The notes under the pieces: model-generated
Database searches by the model: none
What the model saw: only the letters and a program-made list of their open reading frames with translations
Told to the model about the DNA's origin: nothing
Assembly (NCBI GenBank): GCA_013368315.1
Contig: JAACJM010000020.1
Span: 434,001 to 498,000 of the forward strand
Source: Tetrapyrgos nigripes
Lineage: Eukaryota; Basidiomycota; Agaricomycetes; Agaricales; Campanellaceae
Direction of reading: 5' to 3'
DNA: 64,000 nucleotides
Position numbers and translations under genes: made by a program
Shown here: in pieces, positions 22,630 to 33,557 of the stretch
Numbering within the stretch: the stretch's first letter is position 1
How the letters are laid out: the number at the start of each line of letters is the position of its first letter

Positions 22630-24303
22630 ATGTCGAAGGCATCGCGCAACGACCTCGTTCTGTCTGTAAACGCAGGCTCCTCGTCTCTCAAGATCTCCTT
22701 GTACAAGGTACTCAGTCCTTCCGAATACAAGACTTCACTTGCTGGTCCCGAACCCGTCGAGCTACTCCTGACCTCTTCCATCTCCAACATCTCTTCACCT
22801 CCTGCAAAATTCTCTTTCAAAAATCTTAGTGGCGAATCAACTGGGAGTGTAAAGGGCCAAAGCATCAACTCTATCAAAGATCACTCGTCTGCCTTTGCTC
22901 ACTTTGTCGAGCATCTCAGCAAGGAAGCGGATATTGACCGAAATCGAGTTGCTCACATATGTCATCGAGTTGTTCATGGTGGTGATTATCATGACCCTGT
23001 CGTTATCAGCGACGAGACATACCATCATATCGAGAAGCTCTCTGATTTAGCACCATTGTAAGCCTTCTCTCCGTCTCCTTCCGTCTCGCTGGGTGCGATT
23101 TGCAATTTGTAGGCATAACGGTTCTGCTCTGTCTGTTATCAAAAAGCTGCATTTCCGATCTACCCACCGCAAACTCTATCGCTTTCTTCGACACTACATT
23201 TCATCGTTCCATCCCTTCGCACATCGCCAGTTATCCCATCGACCAAAGTGTCGCCAAGAAACGAGGTCTCAAGAAATACGGTTTCCATGGGCTGAGCTGT
23301 GAGTTTTGTCTGGCATTCTTCCTCTTTGGAAGCTTCTGACATTGACGCTTATCAGACTCGTTCATCCTTAGAGCTGTGTCCAAATTTTATGAACGTGTGC
23401 GTATTCTGAGTACTTTGATCTCTCTTCTTGGGTAGCTCATTGGTTAACAGCCCGTAGACACTCTAAATCTCATCGTCTTACATCTTGGATCAGGAGCATC
23501 CGTATGCGCTATCAGGAACGGCAAGTCAATGGACACATCCATGGGCTTGACACCTTTGAATGGCTTACCAGGGTACGCTATGATACTGCTTTCCTCGACC
23601 TTTCATGACCTTCATTACCCATAGAGCCACTCGTTCTGGAGCCATCGATCCTAGTCTCATTTTCCATTATACGAACAAAGCTGGAAGGATAAGTCATGAT
23701 CCAGACATGGCTATCAATTTGCATGTCACTCAGGTCAGCACCAACGCCTCGTTAATTGACTCGGAATGAAGACTGAAAACAACGACTGTTCCTCAGGCCG
23801 AACACATTCTCAACTCCGAATCCGGCTGGAAATCTCTGACAGGTACAACCGATTTCGCAGAAATCACCCAGCGTGCGGGAGAAGGTTCTGAAGTCCACCA
23901 AATGGCATTCAATCTCTTCGTCGACCGGATCCTCAACTATATCGGTTCATATCACCTCAAACTTGAAGGAAAAGTCGGTGCGATTGTCTTTTCAGGCGGG
24001 ATTGGAGAGAGGAGTATCGAGTTGAGAAAGGCTGTAAGTGAGAAGGTCAGATGTCTGGGGTATAATGCGTTGGATGAAACCAAGAATGAGAGTTTGGATG
24101 ATGACAAGGCTGCAAGAGTTGTCGGTATCGATGTTAGACCTGAGAAAGACTCAGGGGTAGAGAGCAGGATTTTAGTGTGTAGGACGGATGAACAGGTGAG
24201 ATTTTCCAGACGGATTTGAATTCACATTAACGTCTTCCTCTTCTACTACTAGTTCGAGATGGCACGACAATGTGCGCTGGAAGACAAGTTCTGGCACGAA
24301 TAG
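22630..24303 (+). CDS. ack: Acetate kinase, copy 1 (complete exon set but one extra base in exon 2)
   Basis: Seven exons (22630-23057, 23113-23298, 23356-23396, 23451-23572, 23625-23733, 23797-24195, 24253-24303). Family motifs are all present: [46 protein letters not shown]. The enzyme turns acetyl-phosphate and ADP into acetate and ATP, completing the phosphoketolase pathway. In exon 2 the run at 23141-23145 has five A, where the second copy has four; with five the frame shifts after SVIK and the later motifs are out of frame. Without it the protein would be 444 residues, the usual fungal length. Either this allele is a new pseudogene or the base is a homopolymer error. Confidence 0.9.
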
Positions 24304-24590
24304 ATATTGTGGAACGGTGTCAGAGATGAAATGTAACTTTGTACTATACTGGACTGCGAAAAAATCCTTTTGTGTATCGATTGTCGTCCTCCCTACTCGA
24401 GGAATCCTGAACACCCCAAGCTGTTCTGCGACTCAGACTTTTGGATTTCCTCAGACGAAATATAAGTTCAGTAAAAGTCATCATTTCATACATTCAGAAT
24501 CATAATGCTACAACGTTCATACGGTCAAAGAATAGTATAATTGTCATCAATGTGGAGGAAGATAGTGAAAATTGTCCATGCTCTTCATCT

Positions 24591-24858
24591 TCAGGCTCCC
24601 CGGGGAGCTCCCTGCAAACGCTGAGTGCTACCAACAGGAGTCAACGTCGTATCCGGAGCGGGTGCATTCCAAATGCCGTTCTGGGCCAAATTCAGACCTC
24701 CTTCATCGGCGACTTTGGACCAACAGGAATCAAAGTCGTATGGGATACTGAGACTCCGCCACTTGATACGCTCTGCATCTACATCGTACCTCTCCATGAT
24801 CTCCTTAACTTCTCTGTCACTCAATAATCCATGTTGTACGGATGAGAGATGTATCCAT
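24591..24858 (-). pseudogene. C-terminal exon of a secreted beta-sandwich-like protein, fragment A
   Basis: The last 43 or so codons (SKVADEGGLNLAQNG ... GAPRGA, stop at 24591-24593) nearly match the last exon of the secreted gene at 38088-39662. Upstream of the codon for W at about 24720 the sequence switches abruptly to unrelated coding-like sequence (LSDREVKEIMERYDV) that remains open to about 24824. This is a truncated or recombined copy lying just downstream of ack copy 1 and cut off by the Plavaka element. Confidence 0.6.
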
Positions 24859-24900
24859 CAGTAAAAGAGCAACTCCACTTTTTGGACCTTTTCCCGAACT
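24859..24900 (+). repeat. Left terminal inverted repeat of the Plavaka element
   Basis: Matches the right end (32617-32658) in reverse complement over the first 14 bases as CAGYAAAAGRGCAA and again through CCTTTT blocks. Confidence 0.7.
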
Positions 24901-25119
24901 TTTCCGGGCTTAAAAAAGTATCTGCCTACTTTAAATTTGCCAGTCCCTCAACTTTTATAAGTCTATGGTCAAACGATAAGTAGAAAAAAGTACGAAAAAG
25001 TACGTGTATATGTTCAAAAAAAGCTACATTAAAGAATGTATAAGTAGTGCAGTATGGTCCGTTTTACAACCCACGAAATTTCCCATCGGCGCACTTTGCG
25101 CTGCGTTTATGCCAACGAC

Positions 25120-27891
25120 TCATCCTATTGCAAACAACTAAGCTACCAGTACGGAGAAAAAAAGAAAGTACAGACTTACCGACAATGTTCTGTTCCTCCT
25201 GACCAGTAGCGTCGTCATCCTCAGCCGCACTTTCATCAACCGAAGTGTCACTGTTTTCATCACCGCCGCTGCTACTGTCGTCCTCTGAATTCTCATCCTC
25301 TTCACCATCTTCACTAGAAGCGCTTTCCGAGTCCTCACGATGACCCAAAGCACCTACATCCCTCACTCCGTCACCATCCTTCGGGTCTGGCTGGCTAGTG
25401 GCTTTAGCTGGCGTCTTGAATATTTCCGGATCGTCATCAGGCATCACCCAGTCATTGTTGGCGGTACTGGGGTTTTCGGCAGGTGGTGGAATGGTTTTGG
25501 GGGTGTTTGATGCCATCTTGTTGACGATGCACGCTTGGGCTGCTTTGATGATGTTGTCCCATTGAGTACTCGTGATTCGGTCCTTCTGTGTGACGGGATT
25601 CTTCTGGAAGATTTCGTGAAATTGTGTCGTGGTCTTGAGTTCGACTTGCTTTCCATCAATCATAACCTGGCGATCACCCCAAACGGACTGAGAAAAATGT
25701 CCATCACCACCACGAGGCATGATCTCGTCCCCAGTCTCATAGAACGTGAGTGCGCGCTGGACCTGGAAAGAGGGATCAGTCACCGGACAGAGAAAAACCA
25801 GTCTGTAACGCACTGCAATGATGGTTAGAACCAGCGCTCCGACAGGCCTCTCTTTCACCCGGTTTTCCTCAGATATGCTCTTGAAGCATTTGAGGTGTTC
25901 GGCCAACGTCTTAGCGATCAGAAAGGATTGGAAAGGGCCCTAGAGAAGAACGAGTCAGTGAAGGAAGCTAAAGATGACATACAAGCACGCACTCCATAAC
26001 GCGTTTTATCGCCTGTCTTCAAGACGTTGAGATAGTAAAAATTCCGGCACCTGTAATCCCCCTCAAGTTGATGGCGTACATATTCCTTTCGTTCGTCCGC
26101 CGTCGTAAGGCCTTGGACTTGAAAAACTTCCTTGAGGGCCACAAGGGCGGTGCGACCTAACAAATTGCGCCAAGCCGTCAATTTCTGTTCGACCTGGAGA
26201 GTGTCAGTCAAGCGGCAAATTACGAGTATTGATGTATGAGATACTATACCAGAGTTTCAATAGTTTTGTCGGCGTTCAGCTTTGCAAACTGTTCGTGAAA
26301 TGGCTTAGGCATGACGCTTCCCCAGAGTTCAGCTAGATCCTGTGGTTTTGGTGCATCCCACGCAGTGAGACAACCAGTATACTCAAGCACCACCGGCATG
26401 AAGGTCTTTGAGAACGCGATTTGTAGATCGGATGCGAGTTGGCCAAGACGAACATCCTTACGTCTCTTGGTTGGAGTGACGAGTTCTGGAACCGAAGTGG
26501 TAGGCACAATTTTGACGGTAGATTTCTGAAGACATCGTTTAGTAAGAAATTGTATACATAATGAACACGCACGATTTCGGCAACTGCAGCAACAGCCTTG
26601 ATCTTTACCGGCCGACTCCTGCTCTTTACCGTAGCATCTCGTTCGTCCTCGTCGCCTTCATCATCTGCAAACCCACCAGGTTCGTACTTAGCGCCTTCTT
26701 CCTCGGTATTGACTGCAGGTTGCTGGTTTACTTGGGTTGGACTGTCTAAGTTGTCAGTACTGGACACAGGGGGTGCATTAGAAGTGTTTTCTTTGCGGAA
26801 GCCTTCCAAAACCTTCTTCCTCTTCTTGCTGGGTGCTTGTGTGACAGTACTGTGAAGGGATGAGATGAGTTAGCTGAGTTTATGAGTAGGTGAGGAACCG
26901 CACTCGTTCTGATCATCTGATCCAGATTCTGATGGAGCGGAACGTTTAGCTTTGACTTCGGCACGTAACTCTCCTTTCTTTACTCTCGCCTTCTTGGGGG
27001 GTTTACCTTCATCTCCCGAGTCGTTCAGCCCTTCCGCAGTCTGGATTTCTTCATCGTCCGCAGCTAGGAATGTAATGGTTTCATCTCCGGGGCTTGGAAT
27101 ATCGGCCTCTGTAGGCGTTGAGACTGTAAGAGAGGATGTAGGACGTTCTGTGGAAGTTTGTTAGAAAGGTATGTTAGTATATCCTCTCTCATCGTCAAGT
27201 TACTCACTCTCCGCTCGTTTTCTTTTGCTGGCAGTCTTGGCTGTTGCTGGCACTGCCGCCAGGTTTTCTGGAGCCGTAGACACCGTCAACTTTGCCACGT
27301 CATTGAGCACTTTGTCAATACGATCCAGTGTATTCATCACGTCTAATACAACATGTTTTCAATCATAAACTCATTGAAAAGCTGCAAGTATTTACCTTCT
27401 GGAGTCTGATCTTGGGCACCTACAACCATGTTATTATCATCAGCCAGTGGTGATCATGCGAGAGTAGGTGAAAACTTACTCTTGGCTTTACTGCTGGCCT
27501 TTTTGCGAGCCTTCTTCTCCTTTGTTGTTTGTGGAGGATGATGCCCTGTTTCTTTAGCTTCTTGGTCTTCTTTACGCTGACGGTCTTCGATTTCAGCAGC
27601 TTTGGCTATCGCAGCCTGACGAGCCTTCTTCTTTGCTTCCTTGGCATCCGCTTTGGCCTTTTTGTCAGCTTGAACTTCTTCCGAAGAACGTTTAGGAGTT
27701 GAGAGGTCTGGTGTGGCTGGGTGTGCATCACGCTTGCCACGTAGTTGCATTCCATTGCCGGCCTGAAGAGGAGGAGGACCCGCTGGCTCTGTTGTTTGTG
27801 CTGTAATTGGCTCAGATGATTGTGAGTTGTCAGATGGCAATGGAGCACCATCTTTTCGTGGGCGACGAGTAGGAGGTTTGACCTCAGACAT
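25120..27891 (-). CDS. Plavaka-associated gene, unknown function
   Basis: A multi-exon minus-strand gene starting at ATG 27891 (MSEVKPPTRRPRKDG) and ending near 25120. The N terminus is a highly charged Lys/Ala/Glu-rich helical region (KAKADAKEAKKKARQ), followed by a disordered Ser/Glu/Pro-rich part, a globular middle (RKDVRLGQLASDL, FMPVVLEYTGCLTAWD, LLGRTALVALKEVFQV, EGDYRCRNFYYLNVLK) and an acidic Ser/Asp/Glu-rich C terminus. I recall similar charged proteins next to Plavaka-type transposases in other mushroom genomes. It shares a roughly 130-bp divergent promoter region with the transposase. Acidic and basic tracts suggest a nuclear, DNA- or chromatin-associated protein; this is inference. 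Exon ends were not all fixed. Confidence 0.65.
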
Positions 27892-28024
27892 GAAAAAAAA
27901 AAACAAGGGAAGGATGGGACAGGGTTGTGGTTACCACAGGTATGACCCGGAAAATTTGCGGATAATTGCCAAGGGTACCGTTGTTTACTCTCATTTTTCA
28001 GGGCACATATCTTCTCCAGAAACC

Positions 28025-31000
28025 ATGGCTAAAGGTCCATTTCGCTGTGACCAATGTCCTACCAAATTTTTCAAGCGTGCAGCAGGACTGAAACGACATA
28101 TGGACGATAAGCATCCAGCCCGGCCACCTCCTGATCTGCCAAGGTTTCCGACACCTGATTTGCGTACACCGTCACCGTCACCTGTTCCCAATCCCTCATC
28201 ACCTTTTTCTTCCCGTCGTTCACCTCGACGCAGGCAAAACGGCTCTCCGGTTCGACTTCCATGGTCTTCTGCGCCCATAGACTTTCGGAAATATGGAACA
28301 CAGGTCGTCACTCATCCTATCATTGACGGTATGTTCTCATTTCAAACTTATTGGTCTTTAGTAATGTCCGCCAATTCAGGTACTCCTTGCGATATTGACG
28401 GTGATGATTTGGAAGAAGACGCCCCACCCCCACCTCTACAAACTCCAGACAATTCCGAAATCTACAGTCCTTTCAACAGCGCTGCAGAGTTTAAGCTGGG
28501 CGAGTTTTTATACCAGAAGGTAGAAATGTCAGGTGGTGACATGGATACTTTCGCGGAGATCTTGTCTGAGCTTCTAAGCCCAGATCGAGAATCCCCTTTC
28601 GCTAGCCATGAAGAGTTATACGCAACCATTGATGCTATCAAACAGGGTGATGTACCATGGGAGAGCTTCTCCATCAGGTATAACGGTGAACTGCCAGAAG
28701 ACCTTTCGTCTGTACCTGCATGGAAAAGGCAATTGTACGAAGTTTGGTTTCGTGACCCGCTCTCTGTCTTGGAAAATATGCTGGGTAATACGAGCTTTGT
28801 TGGCGAGTTTGATACTGCCCCCAAAAGGATCAGCAAAAATGGGAAGCGACTATACCGGGATCTGCTGAGTGGTAATTGGGCGTGGTTCCAATGTGTATGT
28901 TCTCTTGCTATTTTTTTTTTGTTTTGTGACCGCTCATCTCATTTCGGACCTTTAGGACAAGATCGCTGAGGACGAAAACAACCACGGTGCAATGTTCGTG
29001 CCCGTGATCCTTGGCAGTGACAAAACGACCGTTTCTGTCGCCACTGGCCAGAACGATTATTATCCCTTATATATTTCCCTTGGTAATGTCCATTCGTCAG
29101 TCCGACGTGCACATCGCAATGCTGTCACCTTGCTTGGGTTTCTGGCAGTACCAAAGAGTGAGTACAGTCTCGCCTTCAATATCCAGACAGACAATTTACT
29201 AACTCGTTGCAGCTTCTCAAGATCACGCTGGTGGATCAGAATTTCGAAAATTTCGCCGGCAGCTCTTCCACACCTCCCTTGAGCATATTCTTTCATCATT
29301 GCGCCCCTTCATGGACAATCCTCGCATCACACGTTGCCCCGATGGCCATTATCGTCGGGTTATTTATGGGTTGGGACCTTATATTGCTGATTATCCGGAA
29401 CAGGCGCTCCTTGCCTGTATTGTCCAAAATTGGTGTCCTCGGTGAGCTTCCTTCGTTGCTACTCATACTCACATCACTGATTACCGAGAAGTTGCACAGC
29501 ACTTCCAAATGACCTTGACAGTGGAGGAGATCGTCGTTCACATGAGCTTACAGATGCATTGTCATCAGGAGAGGGATGTACACTGAAGGAACTTTGGGAT
29601 GATTATGGTATAGTGGCAGATCTTCGAGTATGTTTCATCATTGTGGTTTTTCTTTTCGGGCCTTACTGACCAGTCCCCAGCCTTTCACAGCTTCCTTTCC
29701 GCGTGCCGATATACATGAACTGCTAGCACCCGATCTTCTACACCAAATTATCAAAGGAACGTTTAAGGACCATCTAGTAGAATGGGTCACCGAGTATATT
29801 GAGATCACGTATCCGAAGGCCGAAGCAAAAGCCAGATTAGCTGATATTGATCAACGGCAAGTTTTCTCAGTTTAGTCGTTATTGCCTGCAGTCAGACTAA
29901 TTTCAACTCAGTATCATGGCCACTACTCCTTTTCCTGGTCTCCGACAGTTTCATGAAGGACGAGGATTCAAACAATGGACAGGAAATGATTCTAAAGGGC
30001 TCATGAAGGTGTGTTGTAGTCTTTCAATTTTATTTCTTTTATCCCTGATATATGTTTACCTCTTCAAGGTTTATCTTCCGGCCATCGTTGGGCATGTACC
30101 ACCGCAGATGGTTCAAGCGGTTGCAGACTTTCTAGAGTTCTGTTACCTCGTTAGGCGGAACGTCATTGATGAAGATACTGTCGCAGCTATTGAAAATGCA
30201 ATTTCACGTTTTCACCATAGTCGTGAAATCTTCCGTACTACCGGTGTCCGCCCAGATGGTTTCTCTCCCCTCCCTCGCCAACACTCTCTTGTACATTATC
30301 CACTCCTTATACAACAATTTGGCGCTCCAAACGGACTTTGCTCATCAATTACCGAGTCAAAACACATTGTAGCTGTCAAACGTCCATGGCGCCGGTCTAG
30401 TCGAAATCAACCTCTTGGTCAAATGCTTCTAACCAATCAGAGGCAGGACAAACTATCAGCCTATCGTGTGGACTTGGAGTCCCGAAATTTGCTTCTACCT
30501 CGGAAGTCAGCTGCTCCTCCACCGCCGCCACCACCTCCTCCATTACGACCTGGAACTATAGATGAGCCAGAAGAGGAAGAATCAGGACCCATTGATCAGC
30601 CTTACAGTCAGGGAGACGTCAAACTTTCACGGAAGCCAGGTATGCTGCGTTTTCTCGTGATTTTGCAGCAGCTGATGTCAGGTTTGAAGCCCGTAAAATA
30701 CCTCGACGAGTTGATGATCTAGCGGATTATCTTCAACAACCCCAGCTCTGGACCCTCCTGCGTCAATTTTTGTACAACCAGCTGCATCCAGATGCACCAG
30801 TTGGGCAGATGGGGCGAGACATTCCTATCGACCAATGTCCCAATTTAGACCATCGTCATCGTGTCTTTCTCCATCACTCAGCACATGCTTCCTTCTTTGC
30901 ACCAAGCGACGCATCAGGATTAGGTGGAATGCGACATGAACTCATACGGGCTGTCAAATCCTGGCGAAATGGTCCTGCTCGATATGACTGTGTTTTCATG

Positions 31001-31369
31001 GAGGGTGATGATGAGGGTGAAGTGGGTTTTGAAAGATTGCTAGTGGGAAGGGTATTCGCATTTCTGCGTTTCAAGCACCAAGGAGTAGACTATCCTTGCG
31101 CCCTGATTCACTGGTTTTCGACTGTTGGGAATGCTCCTTGTGATGAGACGGGCATGTGGATGGTTCAACCGGACCTTGATCGCCAAGACAACCCGGTGAT
31201 GGAAGTGGTTCATATTGACTGCTTGTATCGAGGCGCACACCTAATTGGGATCACAGGCGATGAACGAGTCCCAGTTCACGATTTTGGTCCTCATAATTCT
31301 CTGGATAAATACATGGCTTTCTATGTAAATAAGTATGTAGATTATCATGCACATGAGATTGCTTTTTAA
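28025..31369 (+). CDS. Plavaka transposase with N-terminal C2H2 zinc finger
   Basis: At least eight exons from ATG 28025. A C2H2 finger (CDQC ... HMDDKH) comes first, then a Pro-rich linker and the long Plavaka core: WEVWFRDP-like block, GAMFVPVILGSDKTTVS, GNVHSSVRRAHRN, FRKFRRQLFH, RCPDGHYRRVIYGLGPYIAD, FPRADIHELLAPDLLHQ, FKQWTGNDSKGLMK, and a C-terminal domain ending near YHAHEIAF. It would bind and cut the element ends. One intron (29857-29911) has a GC donor with the sequence GCAAGT. Near 30636 the frame changes: either a 29-nt GT-AG piece is removed, which is unusually short, or one base has been lost. Confidence 0.85.
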
Positions 31370-31598
31370 GGCTCAAATCAACTCTTTGCCGCAAACGCAA
31401 ATTTCATATTTAAATTGGCAGGAAATTGGCCATCTGATGGCTATGCAGGGCCCAAGTAATCAATTTTCTCTTCTCTTCTCGCCCGCCCATGCGAAGTATG
31501 GCCGTTGTGAGTACAACACCTGTTACTATTTTATCACACGTGTTGATGGTCTGGAAGGACCTGGGTGTCACCTTTTGTGCTGTCTACCACCTCTGTCG

Positions 31599-32456
31599 AT
31601 GTCGACAAAGACACCCCCAACCTCATTGAAGCGTTCTTCATCACCTTTGGAAGGTAACTCAAAATGTAAAATTGTGTGCGTGACATGTCCTCTGAATGTT
31701 TACCTACCTTGACTGATTCTGACTTGGAGTACAGTCGTCACACCAGTACGCGAATCCCGTCATCACAATCCCCAGAACCAATATCATTTCCATTGAAAAC
31801 GGAGTCCCCATCTACTCCCACACATCACCCTAGGCGGTATGTTTTTCTATCTGTCATGACGGACATCTGCTCTTATTCTGATAGTAGTGTGTTTTAGTCC
31901 TGATGACGATGATTCCAGATCGGCTACAGAAGAAGACTCTCCTGTCCGTCCCAGCTATATCACACAGTATGGGAAGGAACTACGGAAGCAGATAGAGACG
32001 GAGTATTCAGAGGTGCGGATGGGAAACAAAGAAGATGAAAAGCTTTGGGACACACCTGAGGACATACACGCCAAACGTCAATTTGTGCATTCACTCCTTA
32101 GTGCGTATCTCACTGTTTCACCTTGTACAGAGTTTTTAATCTACATTATTCCAGAACCCGCTAATACTCTCCCTCTTCTGATTACTGCCAACGATCGTTC
32201 GGAAATCGAGCAACGGCTGGAACGACTTTCCGATCAGCTTTTGGAAGCACATATCCGTACTGAGATCCTGGAAGTACATCTCAAGGCCGTCGCTTCAGCA
32301 AAGAGAAGCTCTGATGAGAAATTAGCCTTGGTGGAACGTTCAGCAAAGTCTTTGGAGCACGAGAATGCTACCCTCAAAAGGGAACTTAAGGCTCTACAAG
32401 ACCGTATTCGGATTTTAGGTAGAGATTTGGTCGAAGTGTCTAATTCAAGATCATGA
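31599..32456 (+). CDS. Coiled-coil gene inside the Plavaka element
   Basis: Starts at MSTKTPPTSLKR (31599) and joins two or three introns to a long C-terminal frame (about 31897-32456). The N terminus is Ser/Pro/Thr-rich. The C-terminal 100 residues are a strong coiled coil (heptads through EIEQRLERLSDQLLEAH and LEHENATLKRELKALQ). No enzyme motif. It may be element cargo or an accessory factor. The first donor site is uncertain (GTGCGT near 31680 keeps frame best). Confidence 0.55.
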
Positions 32457-32616
32457 ATAGAGCCTGCAGAAAAAAGGTACACAGAAAAGGTCGAAATAAG
32501 TAGCCTAAAAGTTCGAGTACATAAAAGTTGCAAATAAGTCTGCTGAAAAAAGTCAAAGGGAAGAAAAGTTCGCTAAAAAAAAGTACTAGAAAAGGCCCGA
32601 CCCAAAAAAATCCGAA

Positions 32617-32658
32617 AAGGCCGTAAAAGGCTGGAAAAGGCGATTTGCCCTTTTGCTG
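32617..32658 (-). repeat. Right terminal inverted repeat of the Plavaka element
   Basis: Reverse complement begins CAGCAAAAGGGCAA and continues with CCTTTT repeats, matching the left end at 24859. Confidence 0.7.
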
Positions 32659-32736
32659 ATGTCTTCACTGCGTGACCTGTGGCTAAAGGGAGTGTTGAGC
32701 AATTTGGAAGAGGACAAGGCCACCCCTCTGCATGCC

Positions 32737-33336
32737 TAGGGCTGCGCGCCGTACCGTAATCGTACGGTTTGTACGGGTAGCGTATGATAGTACGGGCCCG
32801 TACCGTAAAAGCCATTTGACCAAATTTGTACGGCCGTATTTGGTACTGCCGTTGTACGGGTTTGTACGGGTACGGGTTCGGTAATGCCTCGGCCAATAAA
32901 TTGCTCACCTTTTTTGCTGAATTCTTGCCCAAAAGTGTCAGCCGCTATCCAAACCCGTCCAATTCCATACCGAATTCAAGCTTGCCGCCCTCATCTGGAT
33001 GAATTTATGCCAAAATGGCGGTCAAAGCAAGGGTAATGACCACTTACTTAGATGTCGCAAAGACCAAAAAGGTAAGCAAACCACCTACAGACGACCAGTA
33101 ACATGTACTTACCGTCTGATATGGATGGAGACGTCTCATACGATGGCAGAAGAGGTGCTAGAGGCCCTCACTTCATGACAATAGTGAGTAAAATATATAT
33201 TCTACACCGTAAACCCGTACTGACCGTAATACTGCTGTACCTATACCCGTACCGTACCGTATACGATTTTTTCAACCAGTATTGACCCAGTACAAAATAC
33301 GGGCGTACCAGTAATACTGGACGGTGCGCAGCCCTA
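32737..33336. mobile_element. hAT-type MITE, copy 2
   Basis: 600 bp, closely similar along its whole length to copy 1 at 10311-10894. Ends TAGGGCTGCGCGCCGT and, read inward from the right, TAGGGCTGCGCACCGT. A perfect 8-bp duplication TGCATGCC flanks it (32729-32736 and 33337-33344). Copies 1 and 2 differ mainly by a short GTACGGG-repeat expansion near the left end. Both keep the same 60-codon internal frame (from MYLLSD/MYLPSD). Confidence 0.92.
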
Positions 33337-33461
33337 TGCATGCCCGAACAAGTCAGAAAACCTTCTTCCGTATGCAAAAGAAAAGACATACTGCTTCGAT
33401 CATGAATACAGCGTTACATCGCAAGGACAGCAATTTCAATACATCGACTACATTATCCCTG

Positions 33462-33556
33462 CAAACGCTGAGTGCTACCGACAGGTGTCAAAGTGGTATC
33501 CGCAGCGGGTGCGTTCCAGATCCCGTTTCATGCAAGATTAAGACCACCCTTGTCGG
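33462..33556 (-). pseudogene. C-terminal exon of the secreted beta-sandwich-like protein, fragment B
   Basis: About 95 bp match the last exon of the gene at 38088-39662 (codons for DTTLTPVGSTQRLQG and the residues before them). A TGA replaces the Gln codon of LNLAQNG, and the 3' flank differs from that gene. It is joined directly to a phosphoketolase fragment at about 33557, which marks a rearrangement junction. Confidence 0.65.
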
Positions 33557-33557
33557 T

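Larger units (their letters stand above)
24859..32658. mobile_element. Plavaka-type DNA transposon, 7.8 kb
   Basis: Bounded by imperfect inverted repeats of about 40 bp. The left end reads CAGTAAAAGAGCAACTCC and the right end, read inward, CAGCAAAAGGGCAAATCG; both continue with CCTTTT repeats. The dinucleotide AT flanks both ends (24857-24858, 32659-32660), as expected for CACTA-like elements with 2-3-bp duplications. Inside are a Plavaka transposase (28025-31369, plus), a divergent gene of unknown function (25120-27891, minus) and a coiled-coil gene (31599-32456, plus). Plavaka elements are a basidiomycete-rich group near the KDZ/CACTA transposons. The transposase has one doubtful frame junction, so activity is uncertain. 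Confidence 0.8.

Noticed and set aside
10311..33336. GTACGG-rich blocks as a CRISPR-like or satellite array
   Set aside because: The blocks are parts of two dispersed MITEs with TIRs and 8-bp duplications; spacing is irregular and this is a eukaryote.
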